Program-made: the position numbers and the translations under genes
Shown: positions 1 to 11,189 of the stretch, in pieces
Layout: each line of letters begins with the position of its first letter
How positions within the stretch are numbered: the first letter of the stretch is position 1
The notes under the pieces: model-generated
What the model saw: the letters and a program-made list of their open reading frames with translations, nothing else
The model's database searches: none
Told to the model about the DNA's origin: nothing
Assembly: GCA_021502835.1 (NCBI GenBank)
Contig: JAKFGP010000024.1
Location: 186,001 to 250,000, forward strand
Direction: 5' to 3'
DNA from: Streptomyces thinghirensis
GTDB taxonomy: Bacteria > Actinomycetota > Actinomycetia > Streptomycetales > Streptomycetaceae
Length of the DNA stretch: 64,000 nt

Positions 1-1
1 G

Positions 2-959
2 GCAGACCTGGTTGTCTGTGACCCTCCGGCCGGCGTGACCGAGTGGGGCAGGGAGGAACTGCTCCTCGACTCCCGCTGGGACCTGGGCACCCCGTCGAAG
101 GCCGAAGGCGAGCTGGCCTGGCTGCAGCATGCCTACGCTCACACCGTGCCCGGGGGCCACGTCCTCATGGTCATGCCGGCCTCGGTCGCCTACCGCAAGG
201 CAGGACGACGCATCCGTGCGGAGCTCGTACGCCGGGGCATCGTGCGCCAAGTCGTCGCCCCTGCCACCGGGCACGGCGACCTCACACGCTCTGCCCGTCC
301 ATCTGTGGTGTCTGGAGCGTCCTGAGAGCTCGGAGGGCGCGGACACGTATCGCACCGTGCGCATGGTCGACCTGACGGACAACAGCCCTGACGGGAATTT
401 GGAACCACTCCCGGACCAGGTCGCCGACGTGCCGTTGATCGAACTGCTCGACGACACCGTCGATCTGACCCCCGGGAGTCATCTCCGTCCCAGGCACCGT
501 GATTACCCCGGTGAGTACGCCGCCCTGCGCAAGGAGCTGGAGGACCGGATCCGTCGACTCGCCGCCCTTCTGCCCGAGCTCTTGGTGGGTGAGGGGCCGG
601 GTTCCTTGGACGGCGCTACCACAAGCGTCGCGGATCTCGCCCGAGCCGGACTCGTGGCGTACGAAGGGCAGGAACCGGTCTCGGCCAGCGAGCAACTCGA
701 CACGGACTACCTGCAGGGGTTCCTGCGCAGCCCCGCCAACGCCCGCAGGTCCACGAGCGCGAGCGGAACCTACCGCTTCGACGGCAAGGGCGCACGCATC
801 CCTCGTATGGGCATCGACGACCAGCGCCGGTACGGCTCCGCCTTCCGGACCCTGGCCACGTTCGAGGAGGGAATGCGCGAAGTCGACGAGCTGAGCCGGC
901 AACTCGCCGAGGTCGCCCGTGACGGTCTTGCTACGGGTGCCTTGGCACCGCGGGACTGA
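2..959 (+). CDS. N-6 adenine DNA methyltransferase (HsdM-like), C-terminal part, cut by window edge
   Basis: The first residues in frame read ADLVVCDPPAG, the catalytic DPP[AFWY] motif IV of N6-adenine methylases. The SAM-binding motif I must lie left of the window. After motif IV come the HsdM-type segment VLMVMPASVAYRKAG and, across a one-base frame break near 260, LPPGTATSHALPVHLW. The last ~180 residues include QLDTDYLQGFLRSP and RIPRMGIDDQRRYGSAF, which look like the conserved half of an HsdS target-recognition domain, so this may be a self-contained M-S methylase. The stop lies inside a terminator hairpin shared with the convergent helicase. It could belong to region A's system or to a neighbouring modification system to the left. 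Confidence 0.75.
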
Positions 960-973
960 ACACGGTGCCAAGG
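940..973. terminator. bidirectional hairpin between convergent methylase and helicase genes
   Basis: An 11-bp perfect inverted repeat, CCTTGGCACCG (940-950) and CGGTGCCAAGG (963-973), has a 12-base loop that holds the methylase stop codon. The helicase stop on the other strand lies 10 bases beyond. Its position between converging genes suggests it ends both transcripts. Confidence 0.7.
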
Positions 974-982
974 ACACGGGTA

Positions 983-3117
983 TCAGGCCGCGTGCTGAAG
1001 GAACGGGCTCGCGGTCCCGCTCCACGTCACGCTCAGAGACTCGCGAGCCCGTGTGCAGGCGACGAAGAGCAGGCAGCGCTCACGGAGCAGGTCGGCCTCG
1101 TGCTGGAGCGGGTCAGCCTCACGCGGGGTGACCTCCCGCGCGAACGGCACGGTGCCCTCGGCGGCACCGAGCACGGACACCGCCCGGAACTCCAGCCCCT
1201 TCATCGCGTGCATCGTTGCCAGCCGTACGCCTTCCGCGCCCTTCGTGACCTGGCCCCTCACCCGCAGTACCGGGATGCCGGCGGCCCTCAACTTGTCCTC
1301 GGCGGTGTCCAGGGAGAGGTTGAAACGTCCGCACACGCCGATCTCGTGCGGTGCGAGTCCCTCGTCGAGCAGCGTGCGGACCCGCGCCACCAGCGCCTCG
1401 GTCTCCTTCTGCCGAGTGGCGTGCCCCGTACCTCCGGGCGGCGGCCATGGAGCAGTGAACGGTACCCAGCCAGCGAATCCGTGCCCTCGCCCTCGAGGGT
1501 GTCGACGGCCACGGGTGCGAGGAGGCGAGCCGACCAGGCGAGGATCTCTTCCGTGGACCGGTAGTTGACGCGCAGCCGGAAGCTGCGGCCGGTCGTGGAT
1601 ATGCCCAGCGAGCCGAGCGACACCCGGGAGTCGTAGATCCGCTGATGCGGGTCGCCGGTGACGAACAGGTCGTCGGGGCCGTACGGGACGGCGGCGCGCA
1701 GCACACGCCACTGCGCGGGGTGCAGATCCTGTGCCTCGTCGACGACGACGTGGGCGTACGGAGCCGGCCGGTCGGCGAGGAGTTCCGCCGCGCGGGCGCA
1801 GACGCGCAGGTGCGTGGTCTCGCCGCGGTCCCGCAGGAACTGCTCGAACCGCTCCACGCCGCTCCACACCTCGCGGCGTCGAGCGGGGCCGAGGCCCGTG
1901 CCGCGCCACGGCGACTCGCGCCGAGGTAGGCGGCCAGATCGCGGAGGTTCTGGCCGAGGACGACGTGCCGATACTCCTGTGCCAGGAACTGGGCGGTGAA
2001 CGGCAGATCGAGTTGCTTGACCGCCTTCTCCCACAGCTGCCGTTGCTCCCGGTCCCCGATCGGTTTCGGCGCGGCAGCCGAGCCGGCGCGCACGACGCCG
2101 TTCGCGAAGGCGTCGACCGTGGTCACGTCCACCCGTCCCAGCAGCCTGTCGTCCTCGTCGAGGAGCAGGCCGAGCATGTCGCGCAGCCCGGCGGAGAGCG
2201 CGTTCGTGTAAGTGGTGAGGAGGATACGGCCGTCCTCGGAGCGGCCGAGCAGGTGCTTGACCCGGTGCAGGGCGGCCACGGTCTTGCCTGTGCCGGGTCC
2301 TCCGGTGACCTGGACGGGGCCGCCATGCGAGGCACGGTAGGCCACGCGGCGCTGGGACGGGTGCAGGAAGACCCGCCATGCCGCGAACGGCTTCTCCAGC
2401 ATCTCCTCCAGCTCGTGCGGTCCGGTGACCAGCCGGATGCGTGCGGGAGTGTTGGCGATCACGGTGGCCAGGTCCTCGACCGGCTCGGTGGGCGAGTCGG
2501 CGGGACGGCGGACCGCCACCACGTCCCGGTAGACCTCCTCCGGGCTGAACCCCTCGGCGAGATACTGGAGCACCTCCAGCTGGTCCTCCGGGAGGAGCGT
2601 GGCGAAGGCCTCCAGCTGTGCCTTGTCCACCAGGGACCGTGCGGCGCGCAGAACCTGGTCGTCGACACCGAGCTCGCGCAGTGTGCCGTCGGAGACACCC
2701 GCGAACAGCAGCCGGGGGGCGGTGCGTGCGGCCGTCTCGTACAGCGGTGTCAGCTCGTCCAGGGCGACGGCGTTCCGCACCTCCAGGGCCCGCGTGGCGG
2801 AGTTCGCGCTGTACAGGCGCTTCGCCGCCCAGGTGTAGGCGTCGTCGTGCGGCAGGACATTGACCAGCAGGAACGTGTCACTGCCGTCGTCCGGTGCGAG
2901 AACGACGCCGCGCCAGAAGTCGGTGATGCGGATGGTGCGCATCCGGGGATCACGAGCATTCTCCACGGACTCCAGGTGCAACCCCCTTGTCCGCGTTGAG
3001 TTCGGCGACGCGCATGGCCTGGAACTTCGCCATGGCCTTGCGCACTCCGGCTCGGACCGGCTTCTCCAGGGTGTCGTATCCGTCCCAGAAGCTCTGGGTG
3101 AAGGCGAGCCGGGGCAT
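983..3117 (-). CDS. UvrD/PcrA-type SF1 helicase with RelE/ParE-like N-terminal domain
   Basis: The ATG at 3117 opens MPRLAFTQSFWDGYDTLEKP and leads through a frame break near 2990 into RMRTIRITDFWRGVVLAP and VLPHDDAYTWAAKRL. This ~100-residue stretch resembles a RelE/ParE toxin fold. The helicase follows: Walker A GGPGTGKT (about residue 270), motif II VVVDEAQDLHP (about 457), motif III GDPHQRIYD, motif IV RLRVNYRST, then in another frame the V/VI motifs TMHAMKGLEFRAV and LLFVACTRARESL. About 710 aa in all, with frame breaks near 2990, 1850, 1480 and 1130. It lies 30 bases after mcrC on the same strand, so it is the last gene of an mcrB-mcrC-helicase operon. The helicase call is firm; the toxin-like domain is inferred from pattern, and it may serve to bind RNA or ribosomes rather than to poison. 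Confidence 0.85.
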
Positions 3118-3147
3118 GGGGGTCCTTCCTTTCCACCGGACGGTTCT

Positions 3148-4405
3148 TCATGATCGCGGATGAGGAGAACTCCCGGCCAGCCGCGCGGCGATGTGCCTCA
3201 GCGAGGCCAGGAGCCGTGCGGGTTCGCCGGAGAGATCGAGACTGTGCTGGAAGAGCCGCACTGCCCGGCCGTCTGGTCCCGCTGCCGTTCCCCGCACCTC
3301 GTGCATGCGCTCGGGCCGGCGTCCGGCCGCGTACACCAGGTGTGCCTCGCGCAGTCCGAGCACGGTGGCGTAGGTGAGCGCCTGGTAGAGGTCCCGCGTT
3401 GAGGAGGGCGTCGCCCTTCTCCACCTTGTACTTGGCGTCGACGACGGCGAGCGGGGTGCGGCCGTCGCCGGTCCATACGACGAGGTCCGGGCGTACCCGT
3501 ATAAGACAGGCGACGTCGAGGTGATGGACGTCCTGGGGGCGCGCCGTCAGGCCGTGCCCCGGAGGGCCTCGTCCAGGGCCACCGTGACGAAGTCCTCGAA
3601 CAGCTGGTTCATGTCGAAGAGGAAGCCGTCCACGGTGAGTGGGTCGGCCCCGCTGGGCCGGTGCTCCGGAGAGGTACCGCGCAGGACCGCCTCGGCGAGC
3701 CGCAGCGCCGGCTGGTAACCGGAGTTCAGGCGGGAGGGCTGCCAACGCGGTAGTTCCTGCCCCCGCACCAGGGGCTGCGCGTCGGCCAGCCGCGCCCGCT
3801 GGTGGGCCAGGCGTCGCCGGACCGGCCCGGGAACGCCCGGCAGCCGCAGCAACCGCTCGGCGGCGGCGCGCAGGATGCGGTTCTCGGCGGTGTCGGCGGT
3901 GTATGCGTCGTGGACGATCTCCACGGGCGGCGTACGGCCGAAGTGCCGGCGGATCTGTTCGGCCTCGCGCAATCGCCCCCGGACGACCAGCGCGGACTCC
4001 TCCACTTCCCGGTACCCTCGAGGACGCCCCGCCGCAGCGCCCCGTCGATCTGCCGCTCCACGGCGTGCGCGAGCGCCGGGACGACGTCGTCGTACGCGCC
4101 GGTATCGACGGTGCCGTCCCTGCTGTCCCGCCAGGCGCGGGCCGGGTCGAGGCTGAAGCCGAGAAGGAAGAACAGCCGGCTCACCGGCGTCTTGGGCATG
4201 ATCCGCACGACCGGACCGCCGGGTGTGCGCACGGCGCCGACCCGGCTGCCCGCCCTGAGCAGCCAGTGCCCGATCCGCCTGGGGTCGGGGTCGCACTCTG
4301 CAGGACGCCGGAGGCGGCCAGCGCCCGTCCGGCCTCGGCGCTCAGCGGCACGGAGACGGCCGGTCCGTACTCGCGTAGGGACACGTCGGACCCGGGCTCC
4401 GTCAC
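3148..4405 (-). CDS. mcrC: McrC-family nuclease subunit of a McrBC restriction system
   Basis: The GTG start at 4405 overlaps the mcrB stop in a GTGA, so the two are translationally coupled. Recognisable parts are the N-terminal SLREYGPAVSVPL, the middle PKTPVSRLFFLLGFSLD and RILRAAAERLLRLPGV, and a C-terminal PD-(D/E)xK nuclease signature RPDLVVWTGDGRTPLAVVDAKYK-like stretch with catalytic D, D and K (about residues 305-328). McrC is known to supply the nuclease for the McrB motor, which cuts DNA carrying modified bases. Length is about 419 aa, normal for the family. Frame breaks near 4300, 4010, 3545 and 3400 look like sequence errors. Being type IV, it would attack modified invading DNA beside the methylases of this island. 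Confidence 0.85.
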
Positions 4406-6219
4406 GGGTGCCGCTCGCGCAGCGAGTCGAGGCCGTAGCGGGCGGCGACATCGAGGCCCTCGCCGTAGTGGTGTTCTTCCAGAAGCGGAAGGATCTTCGT
4501 GCGCCACGTCCTTTCGAGGCCGCCGTCGCGGTACACGCCCGGCTTCATCAGGTACGAAGGCCCGATGGCGAAGTCGGCGTCGTCTATCCGGGCGTTGAGA
4601 GCGTCAAGGAGACGGGCGGGCTCCGGGTCCCTGCCCTCTGCTCCAGCCAGCGGGCGAGTAGCCCGGCGGTCGGCTCGGCGCGTGGAGACAGCTCGACGAA
4701 CGCGAAACGGCGCCGCATCGCCGCGTCCACGAGGGCGATCGAGCGGTCGGCGGTGTTCATCGTGCCGATCACGAAGAGGTTGGGCGGCAGGGGGAAGTCG
4801 TCCCCGGAGTAGGTGAGACGGACGGAGCGGTCCCGGTACTCCAGGAGGAAGTACAGCTCGCCGAAGACCTTGGCCAGGTTGGCACGGTTGATCTCGTCGA
4901 TGATCAGGAAGTGCGGGACGTGCCGGTTGCCCTCGCGCGAGGCCAGATCGGCCAGCTCCCGGAGCGGCCCCGCCGTCAGCCGGAAGGCTACTTCCCGTGT
5001 CTCGGGGTTCCTCCACGGGACGGAACCCTCGAAGAAGTCCTCGTAGGCGTACGAGGGATGGAACTGCACGATCTTGACCTGCTCCGGCCCGCCGCCAAGG
5101 TACTCGGCCAGCTTCATCGCCAGGAAGGTCTTGCCGGTGCCCGGTGGGCCGTAGAACACCAGCTGCCGCTCGTCGGCGAGGAGTTCCCGCATTTCGTCCA
5201 GCCAGGCCCGGTCGTGGACGAGGAGGTCCTCGGCGAGTGCCTCGCTGATGTCCGGAAGGGACAGCTCTCGGGGCGCCGGCCGTTCCGCGGTGGGGGCCTC
5301 GCCGAGTGCTGCCAAGTCCGTGCGCTCCGGCTGCCCGGTGAGTTCGTCGAGTGCCTCCAGCACGCCGGTCAGGTCGACGACGTCATGCTGGACGGACAGC
5401 TTCTGCTGCACTTCCTCCGGCAGGTCCTCGTACGCGTGATTCCGCGGCGACCAGGTGACGGTGCGCCGCAGATTGGACAGCCCGCCCGGCGACGAGGCCT
5501 GCACGGCGTCGCCGGTGATCCGCCCGATGTACAGTCGTCCGTCACCGATGGCGGCGACGGTGTCACCGACGCGCATCTGCGTCAGAAAGGCGTGGAGTTC
5601 GTCGACGAGACCGCGCTTCTGGTTGTACGAGGCCGCCCCCTCGTACCCGTCCTCCACGAAGCGCCGCAGCGCGCTCTTGGTCGGATCGGCCTCCCTCCAG
5701 GGGCGGGAGGTGCGCGGCCGCGAGGGAGACGAATCCCTCCGTCAGCCAGAGTTGCCGCACCAGGTTGTGACCGGAGACGTTGGAGCCGCGCACCAGCCAC
5801 GCTTTGCGCGGGGCACGCCAGCCTGTGGACAGGTAGTCGGCGAGCGGATGGCCCTCCGCCGTGCGCCATGACTCGGGGCCGGAGGCGTCGTAGCCGTAGA
5901 CGAGCGCAGCGGCGGCCGAGGACGAGTTGCACTCGATGTCCCGGGTCACCACCCACCGGCTCGGCGCCCCCGGCAGGTCGGCATCCGTGGGGGCATCGAT
6001 CAGGGCGCCACCCGCGCGCAGGTCCGCACGATTGCGGCGGGCGTGATCACCCAGTCCGGGCCAGACCTCGGCGGCGACCACGGAGCCGTCCCGCAGCACG
6101 AATTTGTGGGTGCCGTTGCCGCCGAACTCGGCGAGCAGGTGCCCGCGGGCGTAGCCTCCGCCTTTGGGGAGCTTGATGCGGAACTCGGGTGTTCCAGGCA
6201 GGAGTTCGAGCTGGGGCAT
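4402..6219 (-). CDS. mcrB: McrB-family AAA+ GTPase motor with N-terminal DNA-sensing region
   Basis: The ATG at 6219 follows a good ribosome-binding site (GGAAGG). About 200 N-terminal residues of unrecognised type include [16 protein letters not shown]. Next is a region reading [20 protein letters not shown] and LRRTVTWSP, typical of the EVE-like modified-base readers on many McrB proteins. The AAA+ module has Walker [20 protein letters not shown] (about residue 355), [13 protein letters not shown], Walker [21 protein letters not shown] and the McrB signature [19 protein letters not shown] (about 486). Frame breaks lie near 5690 and 4660. It is the first gene of the operon and diverges from the sigma factor gene. 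Which modified base it reads cannot be told. Confidence 0.88.
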
Positions 6220-6262
6220 GGGCGACCTTCCGGGGCGCGCGAGGTCTGCGCTGACGTTCTTC

Positions 6263-6286
6263 ACCCTACCCGTTGACGCCGTCAAG
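6263..6286 (-). promoter_or_regulatory. palindromic operator and -10 box upstream of mcrB
   Basis: TTGAC-GCC-GTCAA lies at 6273-6285. Read on the minus strand it is TTGACGGCGTCAAC, three bases, then TAGGGT (6268-6263), a Streptomyces-like -10. The same arrangement, TTGACnnCGTCAAC-N3-TAGnGT, occurs upstream of the kinase gene near 38160. No strong -35 is placed 17-18 bases from TAGGGT, so the palindrome may be an operator inside the promoter spacer. Confidence 0.6.
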
Positions 6287-6324
6287 CGACCCAACTCGAA
6301 CGGGTAAACGATCACGCAATCGTG

Positions 6325-6354
6325 TTGACGGTGTAAACGCGGTGGTTCTAAAGT
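6325..6354 (+). promoter_or_regulatory. promoter of the sigma-drmAB operon with overlapping operator-like palindrome
   Basis: TTGACG (6325-6330), an 18-base spacer and TAAAGT (6349-6354) make a good housekeeping-type promoter, with a start expected near 6361 and a leader of about 47 bases. The -35 is embedded in TTGAC-GGT-GTAAAC (6325-6338), a one-mismatch copy of the palindrome at 6273 and 38161, so a repressor bound there would block the polymerase. Confidence 0.65.
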
Positions 6355-6407
6355 GCTGATGTGCCCGGCCGGCTCGTACGTCAAGCCCCGGGCGCTCGAA
6401 CGCTCAA

Positions 6408-7999
6408 GTGGGGGCACTATGGGTGGGGAGCCGACGGCTGAGGGCCAGACGGCGCACGATCGAGGCGGAGTTGCCGTCGGTCATAGAGAGGCTGAGTCGC
6501 TCCGCGTCTCGTTCGGGCCTCGTAAGTCACCGTGCCTTCGCCCTGGAGGCGAACCGGCTCGGACTGACGAGCGATGAGCAGCAGCGCAGGCTCCGCCACG
6601 GGCTCGACGCTGTAGGTCTTCACGTGAAACCCCAGCGCCGGAAACGGAGCGGGGTCGCACACGCAGGGCTCACCGCCGCGCCGGCCCCGCAAGCCGCCGC
6701 GCCGGCCCGGCGGCCTGCTGGGCAGTCTCCGCCGCCGGAGGCGCTGCTGAGGTCCGTCCCGGAACCGGCGCCCGTGCTGAGCGAGGCGGCCGAACGCCTG
6801 GCCCAGGCCCGGCGAATGCTGGGCCGCTACGCCGACAGCGACGGCAAGGTCGGCAAGCTGGCCCACGACGGTGTCGTGCGACTCCATGGGCTCAGCCCCG
6901 CCGAAGCGCGTGAGCTGACGGCCTGCTTCCCCATCACCCGCCCTCGCCCAGCGCGCCAGTCCGGCCAGAGGGCCACCGGGGCCCAGACGGTCGGCCTTGA
7001 AACACCCGCACCCGCTCCGGCGCCCTCGAAGCCGGCAACGGGCAAGAAGCGTGCCGCCCGCTCTGCTGCCTCTGCTTCTGCCACGGACGATGCGCTGTCG
7101 CTCGCCGTTCGAGCAGCCCGGGCCGTCCTGGAAGAAGACCGGTGGCGCCGGAACCTGGGCAACGCGTTACTCGCGGCGGACGAGGAAGTCGGCCTCGCCG
7201 TGCTGCTGCGCGACGGTGGCGACCTCCTCGGCCGCGATGTTCCGGGCGAGGAGGTGAAGTCGCTGCCCCGCGACGGCGAGCGATGGCGCGCCTACGAATG
7301 TCTCGTCCTCCACAACCTGCGGCTCGTCTGGAAGATCGCACAGGCGTACCAGGGGCGCGGACTGGACGTCGAGGACCTCGTCCAGCACGGCACTCTCGGC
7401 CTGATGCGCGCGGTCCGCAAGTTCGACGCGACCAAGGGCTTCAAGCTGTCGACCTACGCGACGTGGTGGATCAAGCAGGCCATCACCCGCGCCATCGCTG
7501 ACGAGGGCACCATGATCCGGCTGCCCGTGCACATGCACGAAAGGGTCAACAAGGTCGCCATGGCCGAGCGCCGACTGCTGAACGAGGGCAGAGCCCGGAC
7601 CGTCGCCCATGTGGCCTACGCGACCGGTCTCACCTTCGCCGAAGTGGAGGAGGTGCGCCGGATCAGCCGGCCCACCGACTCCTGGACCGGATCATCGGCG
7701 ACGACACCGCCCTCGCCGATCTGATCATCGGGCCGAGTCGTCTGCCCGGCCCTCCAGTCGTGCTGCTCCGCAAGGAGCTTCAGGAGCGTCTGCGACACGT
7801 CCTGGGGCATCTCACCGAGCGCGAGCGGCACGTCCTCATCCGGCGCACCGGTCTCGACGGCGACGAGCCGGACACGCTGGAGGACATCGGTGTCGCCTTC
7901 GGCGTCACCCGCGAGCGCATCCGCCAGATCGAATCGAAGGCCAAGGCCAAGTTCCGCGGCCAGCTGGTCCGCCACGGGCTGATCTCCTCGAACCTCTGA
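6408..7999 (+). CDS. sigma-70 family RNA polymerase sigma factor (group 1/2 type) with long N-terminal extension
   Basis: About 530 aa, with one frame break near 7680. The N-terminal ~285 residues are rich in Ala, Pro and Arg with no clear domain apart from LVSHRAFALEANRLGLTSDE, which may resemble region 1.1. Region 2 is clear: LRLVWKIAQAYQGRGLDVED, GTLGLMRAVRKFDATKGFKL and TYATWWIKQAITRAI (about residues 300-370). Region 3 and region 4 follow, with LTERERHVLIRR and DIGVAFGVTRERIRQIESK. The region 2 and 4 signatures are of the HrdB/RpoD kind, not ECF. It is followed at 37 bases by drmA in the same direction. I chose the GTG at 6408 because no better start is visible, but its ribosome-binding site is poor and the true start may be downstream. 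A sigma factor heading a defence operon is unusual; it may direct polymerase to the island's own promoters. Confidence 0.85.
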
Positions 8000-8035
8000 A
8001 CCACCTCCTCCCGCCTGACCCGAAGGATCACCCCT

Positions 8036-11000
8036 ATGGACCCCCGCGAGCAGCTGGTGCGTTACCTGACCGACCAGCTCGTCGGCCCTGCCGGCGGTGA
8101 CCACGAGGTGCTCGACGCCCCGCCGGACCGGCAGTACCTCATGGGCACCCTCTACCCGCAGCAGGCCGAACTCCGGCGACAGCTCGCCCTCGCGGCCGAC
8201 GACCCCGAGGCACCGGGCGCCGAGCAGGACGCCGCCGACGTGAACCCCGCCGCCGACCCGGTACCGGAGACCAACAGCTGGCTGCCCGCGTCCATCGGCC
8301 TGAGCTTCTACACCGACGCCGCTTGGGTCGAGGTGACCTGCACCGCCGCCCGCTACGAGACGCAACGGGGCGAACCGGGGCGTGGCCGCCGCTGGCGCCG
8401 CATACCCCTGCCGTCCACACCGCACACGATCGGCCCCGACCAGAAGGACGTCGTCGTCCTGGACGGCCGCGCGAGGATCCAGGTGACCCGCCGCTCCTAC
8501 GGGGACGGCACGCTGGTCACCGTGGCCCTGATCAACGAGAAGCGCCACACCGGATTCGGCGACAAGGCGCCGAGCTGGGACGACATGCTGTTCCAGTGCG
8601 GGCTCACCGTTCGCCCCGTCGAAGGATCAGTGCTGCCCTACCCCAGCGTCCGGCTTGCCAGCCGGGGACCCCGAGGAGCGCGAACTGCGCTTGCAGTACC
8701 GGCACGTCATCACGCACGCCGTCGGTCACGGCTGCGCCGTCCGCGAGGAGAGGGGAGAGGACGGTGGCGTTGAACTCCTCGCCTGCGAGGTGCTGCCCCG
8801 CGCCGAGGTTCCTGCCATCCGGGCCGGCGGCCTGCTCGACGCCCCGGCGCTCAGGATCGCCCATCTGGCGGACTCCGCCGTCAGCAGGGACCAGATCCGG
8901 GAGGAGCTCGCCGAGTTCGCCGCCGCCTACCACGCCTGGTACGCGGGGCAGCGATCCGTCGAGGTGCCGCCCTGGGGCCTGGAAGCCGCGGAGCGGATCC
9001 TCGACCGCGTCCGCCAGACGGTCACCCGCGTCGAGGCCGGTGTGCGTCCCTGTGCGACCCCGACCGCCCCGAACTCCTCGATGCCTTCCGTATCGCTCAG
9101 CGCGCCATGCTGCTGCAGATGCGGCACTCCGCCTCCGACCAGGCGGGTCAGCGGCGCCTGCGCTCCGACGACGTGGCCCTCGATCCGCCCGTCGACTCCG
9201 AGGCGAGCTGGCACCCTTTTCCAGCTCGCGTTCCTCCTCCTCGCCCTCGACGGGGTCGTCGACCCCGGACACCGTGACCGCGAGACCACCGACCTCATCT
9301 GGTTCCCGACCGGTGGCGGAAAGACCGAGGCGTACCTGCTCCTGGCCGCCTTCATCATTGCCCTGCGCCGTATCCGGGGCGAGGGCGGCGGCACCACGGT
9401 GCTCAGCCGCTACACCCTCAGCCTGCTCACGACCCAGCAGTTCCAGCGCGCGGCCACCACGATCTGCGCCCTGGAACACCTCCGCCGCACCGAGCCCGGA
9501 CTCGGCCTCGAACGAACCCATCACCATCGGTCTGTGGGTCGGAGACACCACCACCCCGAACAAGTTCCAGTCCGCCAAGGTCGCCTTCGGCGAGCAGCGC
9601 GATGCCAGCCACCCCGAGGACATCTTCATTCTCGACCGCTGCCCCTGGTGCGGCACGCGCATCCTGCCACCGACCTGGTCCAGCGTCCGCTCCGACTACG
9701 AGTCCGCGCCAAGGCGGACAAGTTCGCCTTCTACTGCCCGCGAGACGCGTGCGCCTTCCACGACGTCCTGCCCGTCGCCGTCGTCGACCAGCACCTGTAC
9801 CAAGATCCGCCCACCTTTGTCCTGGGCACCGTCGACAAGTTCGCTCGGCTCGCCTGGGAGCCCGACCTCGGGCCGCCTCTTCGGCGCCGGCACCGGTCAT
9901 CGCCCCCGTCCCTGATCATCCAGGACGAGCTGCACCTGCTCACCGGTCCGCTCGGCACCACGGTCGGTCTCTACGAAGCGGCCATCCTGGAGCTGTGCAC
10001 CGGCCCGGACGGCCGCCCGCCCAAGATCAGTCGCAGCGACGGCCACGATCCGGCGCTCCGCTCGAACAGGTCCGTGCCCTGCACCAACAGGATGTCCAAC
10101 TGTTCCCGCCATCCGGGCTCGACGCCCGTGACAGCTTCTTCGCCGTCCCCGACACCGGCCGTCCCGGCCGCCTCTACCTCGGTGTCATGGCGCAGGGCCA
10201 CACCGCGGCCGCGGCGCCGTCGCCACCACGGCGGCCATGCTCCAGGGCGTTCACCGGCTCCCCGAGGAATACCGCGACGACTACTGGACGCTCGTCGCCT
10301 ACCACCACAGCCTGCGTGAACTCGGCCGCACCGTCACCGCCGCCGGCGACGACATCCCCGCCCAGCTCCGCGGACTGGGCGAAGGCACCGGCGTCCGAGA
10401 GCTGGTCGGCGAGCAGGTGCAACAACTCGACAGCAGTGTGAAGCGCGCCGACCAGCCCATCCTCCTCGACCGCCTGGAGAAGCCCTGGACGGACCCCCGT
10501 TCCGTGTCGTTCCTCCCGTGCACCAACATGCTCTCCGTCGGCGTCGACGTGAGCGGCTCGCCTACATGCTCATGCAGGGCCAGCCCAAAACCACCGCCGA
10601 GTACATCCAGGCCACCAGCCGCGTCGGCCGCCACCAGGTGCCCGGACTCGTCGTCACGTACTTCAACGCGCACGCGCCCGCGCGACCGGTCCCACTACGA
10701 GACCTTCATCGACTACCACCGGGCGCTCTACCGCTACGTCGAACCCGCCAGCGTCACCCCCTGGTCGCTGCCCGCTCGTCGACGGGCCCTGCACGCCGCA
10801 CTCGTCATCCTGGTCCGCCACCGGGTGGGCCTGGCCGCCGAGAACCAGGCCGGACGAATCACCGACCACAAGGGAAGAGGTGGGGCGTTTCGCCGACGGC
10901 CTGGCCGAGCGTGCCGCGACCGCCGAGCGCGGCGCCACCGCGGGAGCCAGCACCGATGCCGTACGAGCCGGTGTGCGAACGGAACTCGGCCATCTGCTGG

Positions 11001-11189
11001 ACGACTGGTACCGGCAAGCCGACACCGCCGCCGCCGAGGGCAAGAACCTCTACTACCGCAGCCAGGGCAAGGGCCAGCACAACCTGCTCAAGGCTTTTGA
11101 GCAGCGCTACGGCTTGTGGGAAACCCTCAACTCGATGCGCAGCGTGGACCGGGAGTGCCAGGATCACCGTGATGGGAGCAGGAAAGTGA
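8036..11189 (+). CDS. drmA: DISARM-type helicase DrmA
   Basis: The ATG at 8036 follows GAAGGA. Hallmarks in order across several frame breaks: LVRYLTDQLVGPAGGDHEVL, the Walker A segment DLIWFPTGGGKTEAYL (about residue 425), a Cys4 pair CPWCGT and FYCPRDAC, FVLGTVDKFARLAWEPDLG, motif II LIIQDELHLLTGPLGTT (about 630), VQLFPPSGLDARDSFF, the C-terminal helicase motif TNMLSVGVDVSR and EYIQATSRVGR. About 1,050 aa, in the range expected for DrmA. In known DISARM systems DrmA and DrmB form a complex that loads on foreign DNA and blocks it. The stop overlaps the GTG of drmB. Frame breaks lie near 8645, 9050, 9215, 9510, 9690, 9875, 10050, 10220, 10555 and 10875. Confidence 0.9.

Noticed and set aside
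982..2999. Long plus-strand frames opposite the SF1 helicase, and similar antisense frames elsewhere
   Set aside because: They mirror the codon bias of the real gene on the other strand in high-GC DNA and have no recognisable domain.
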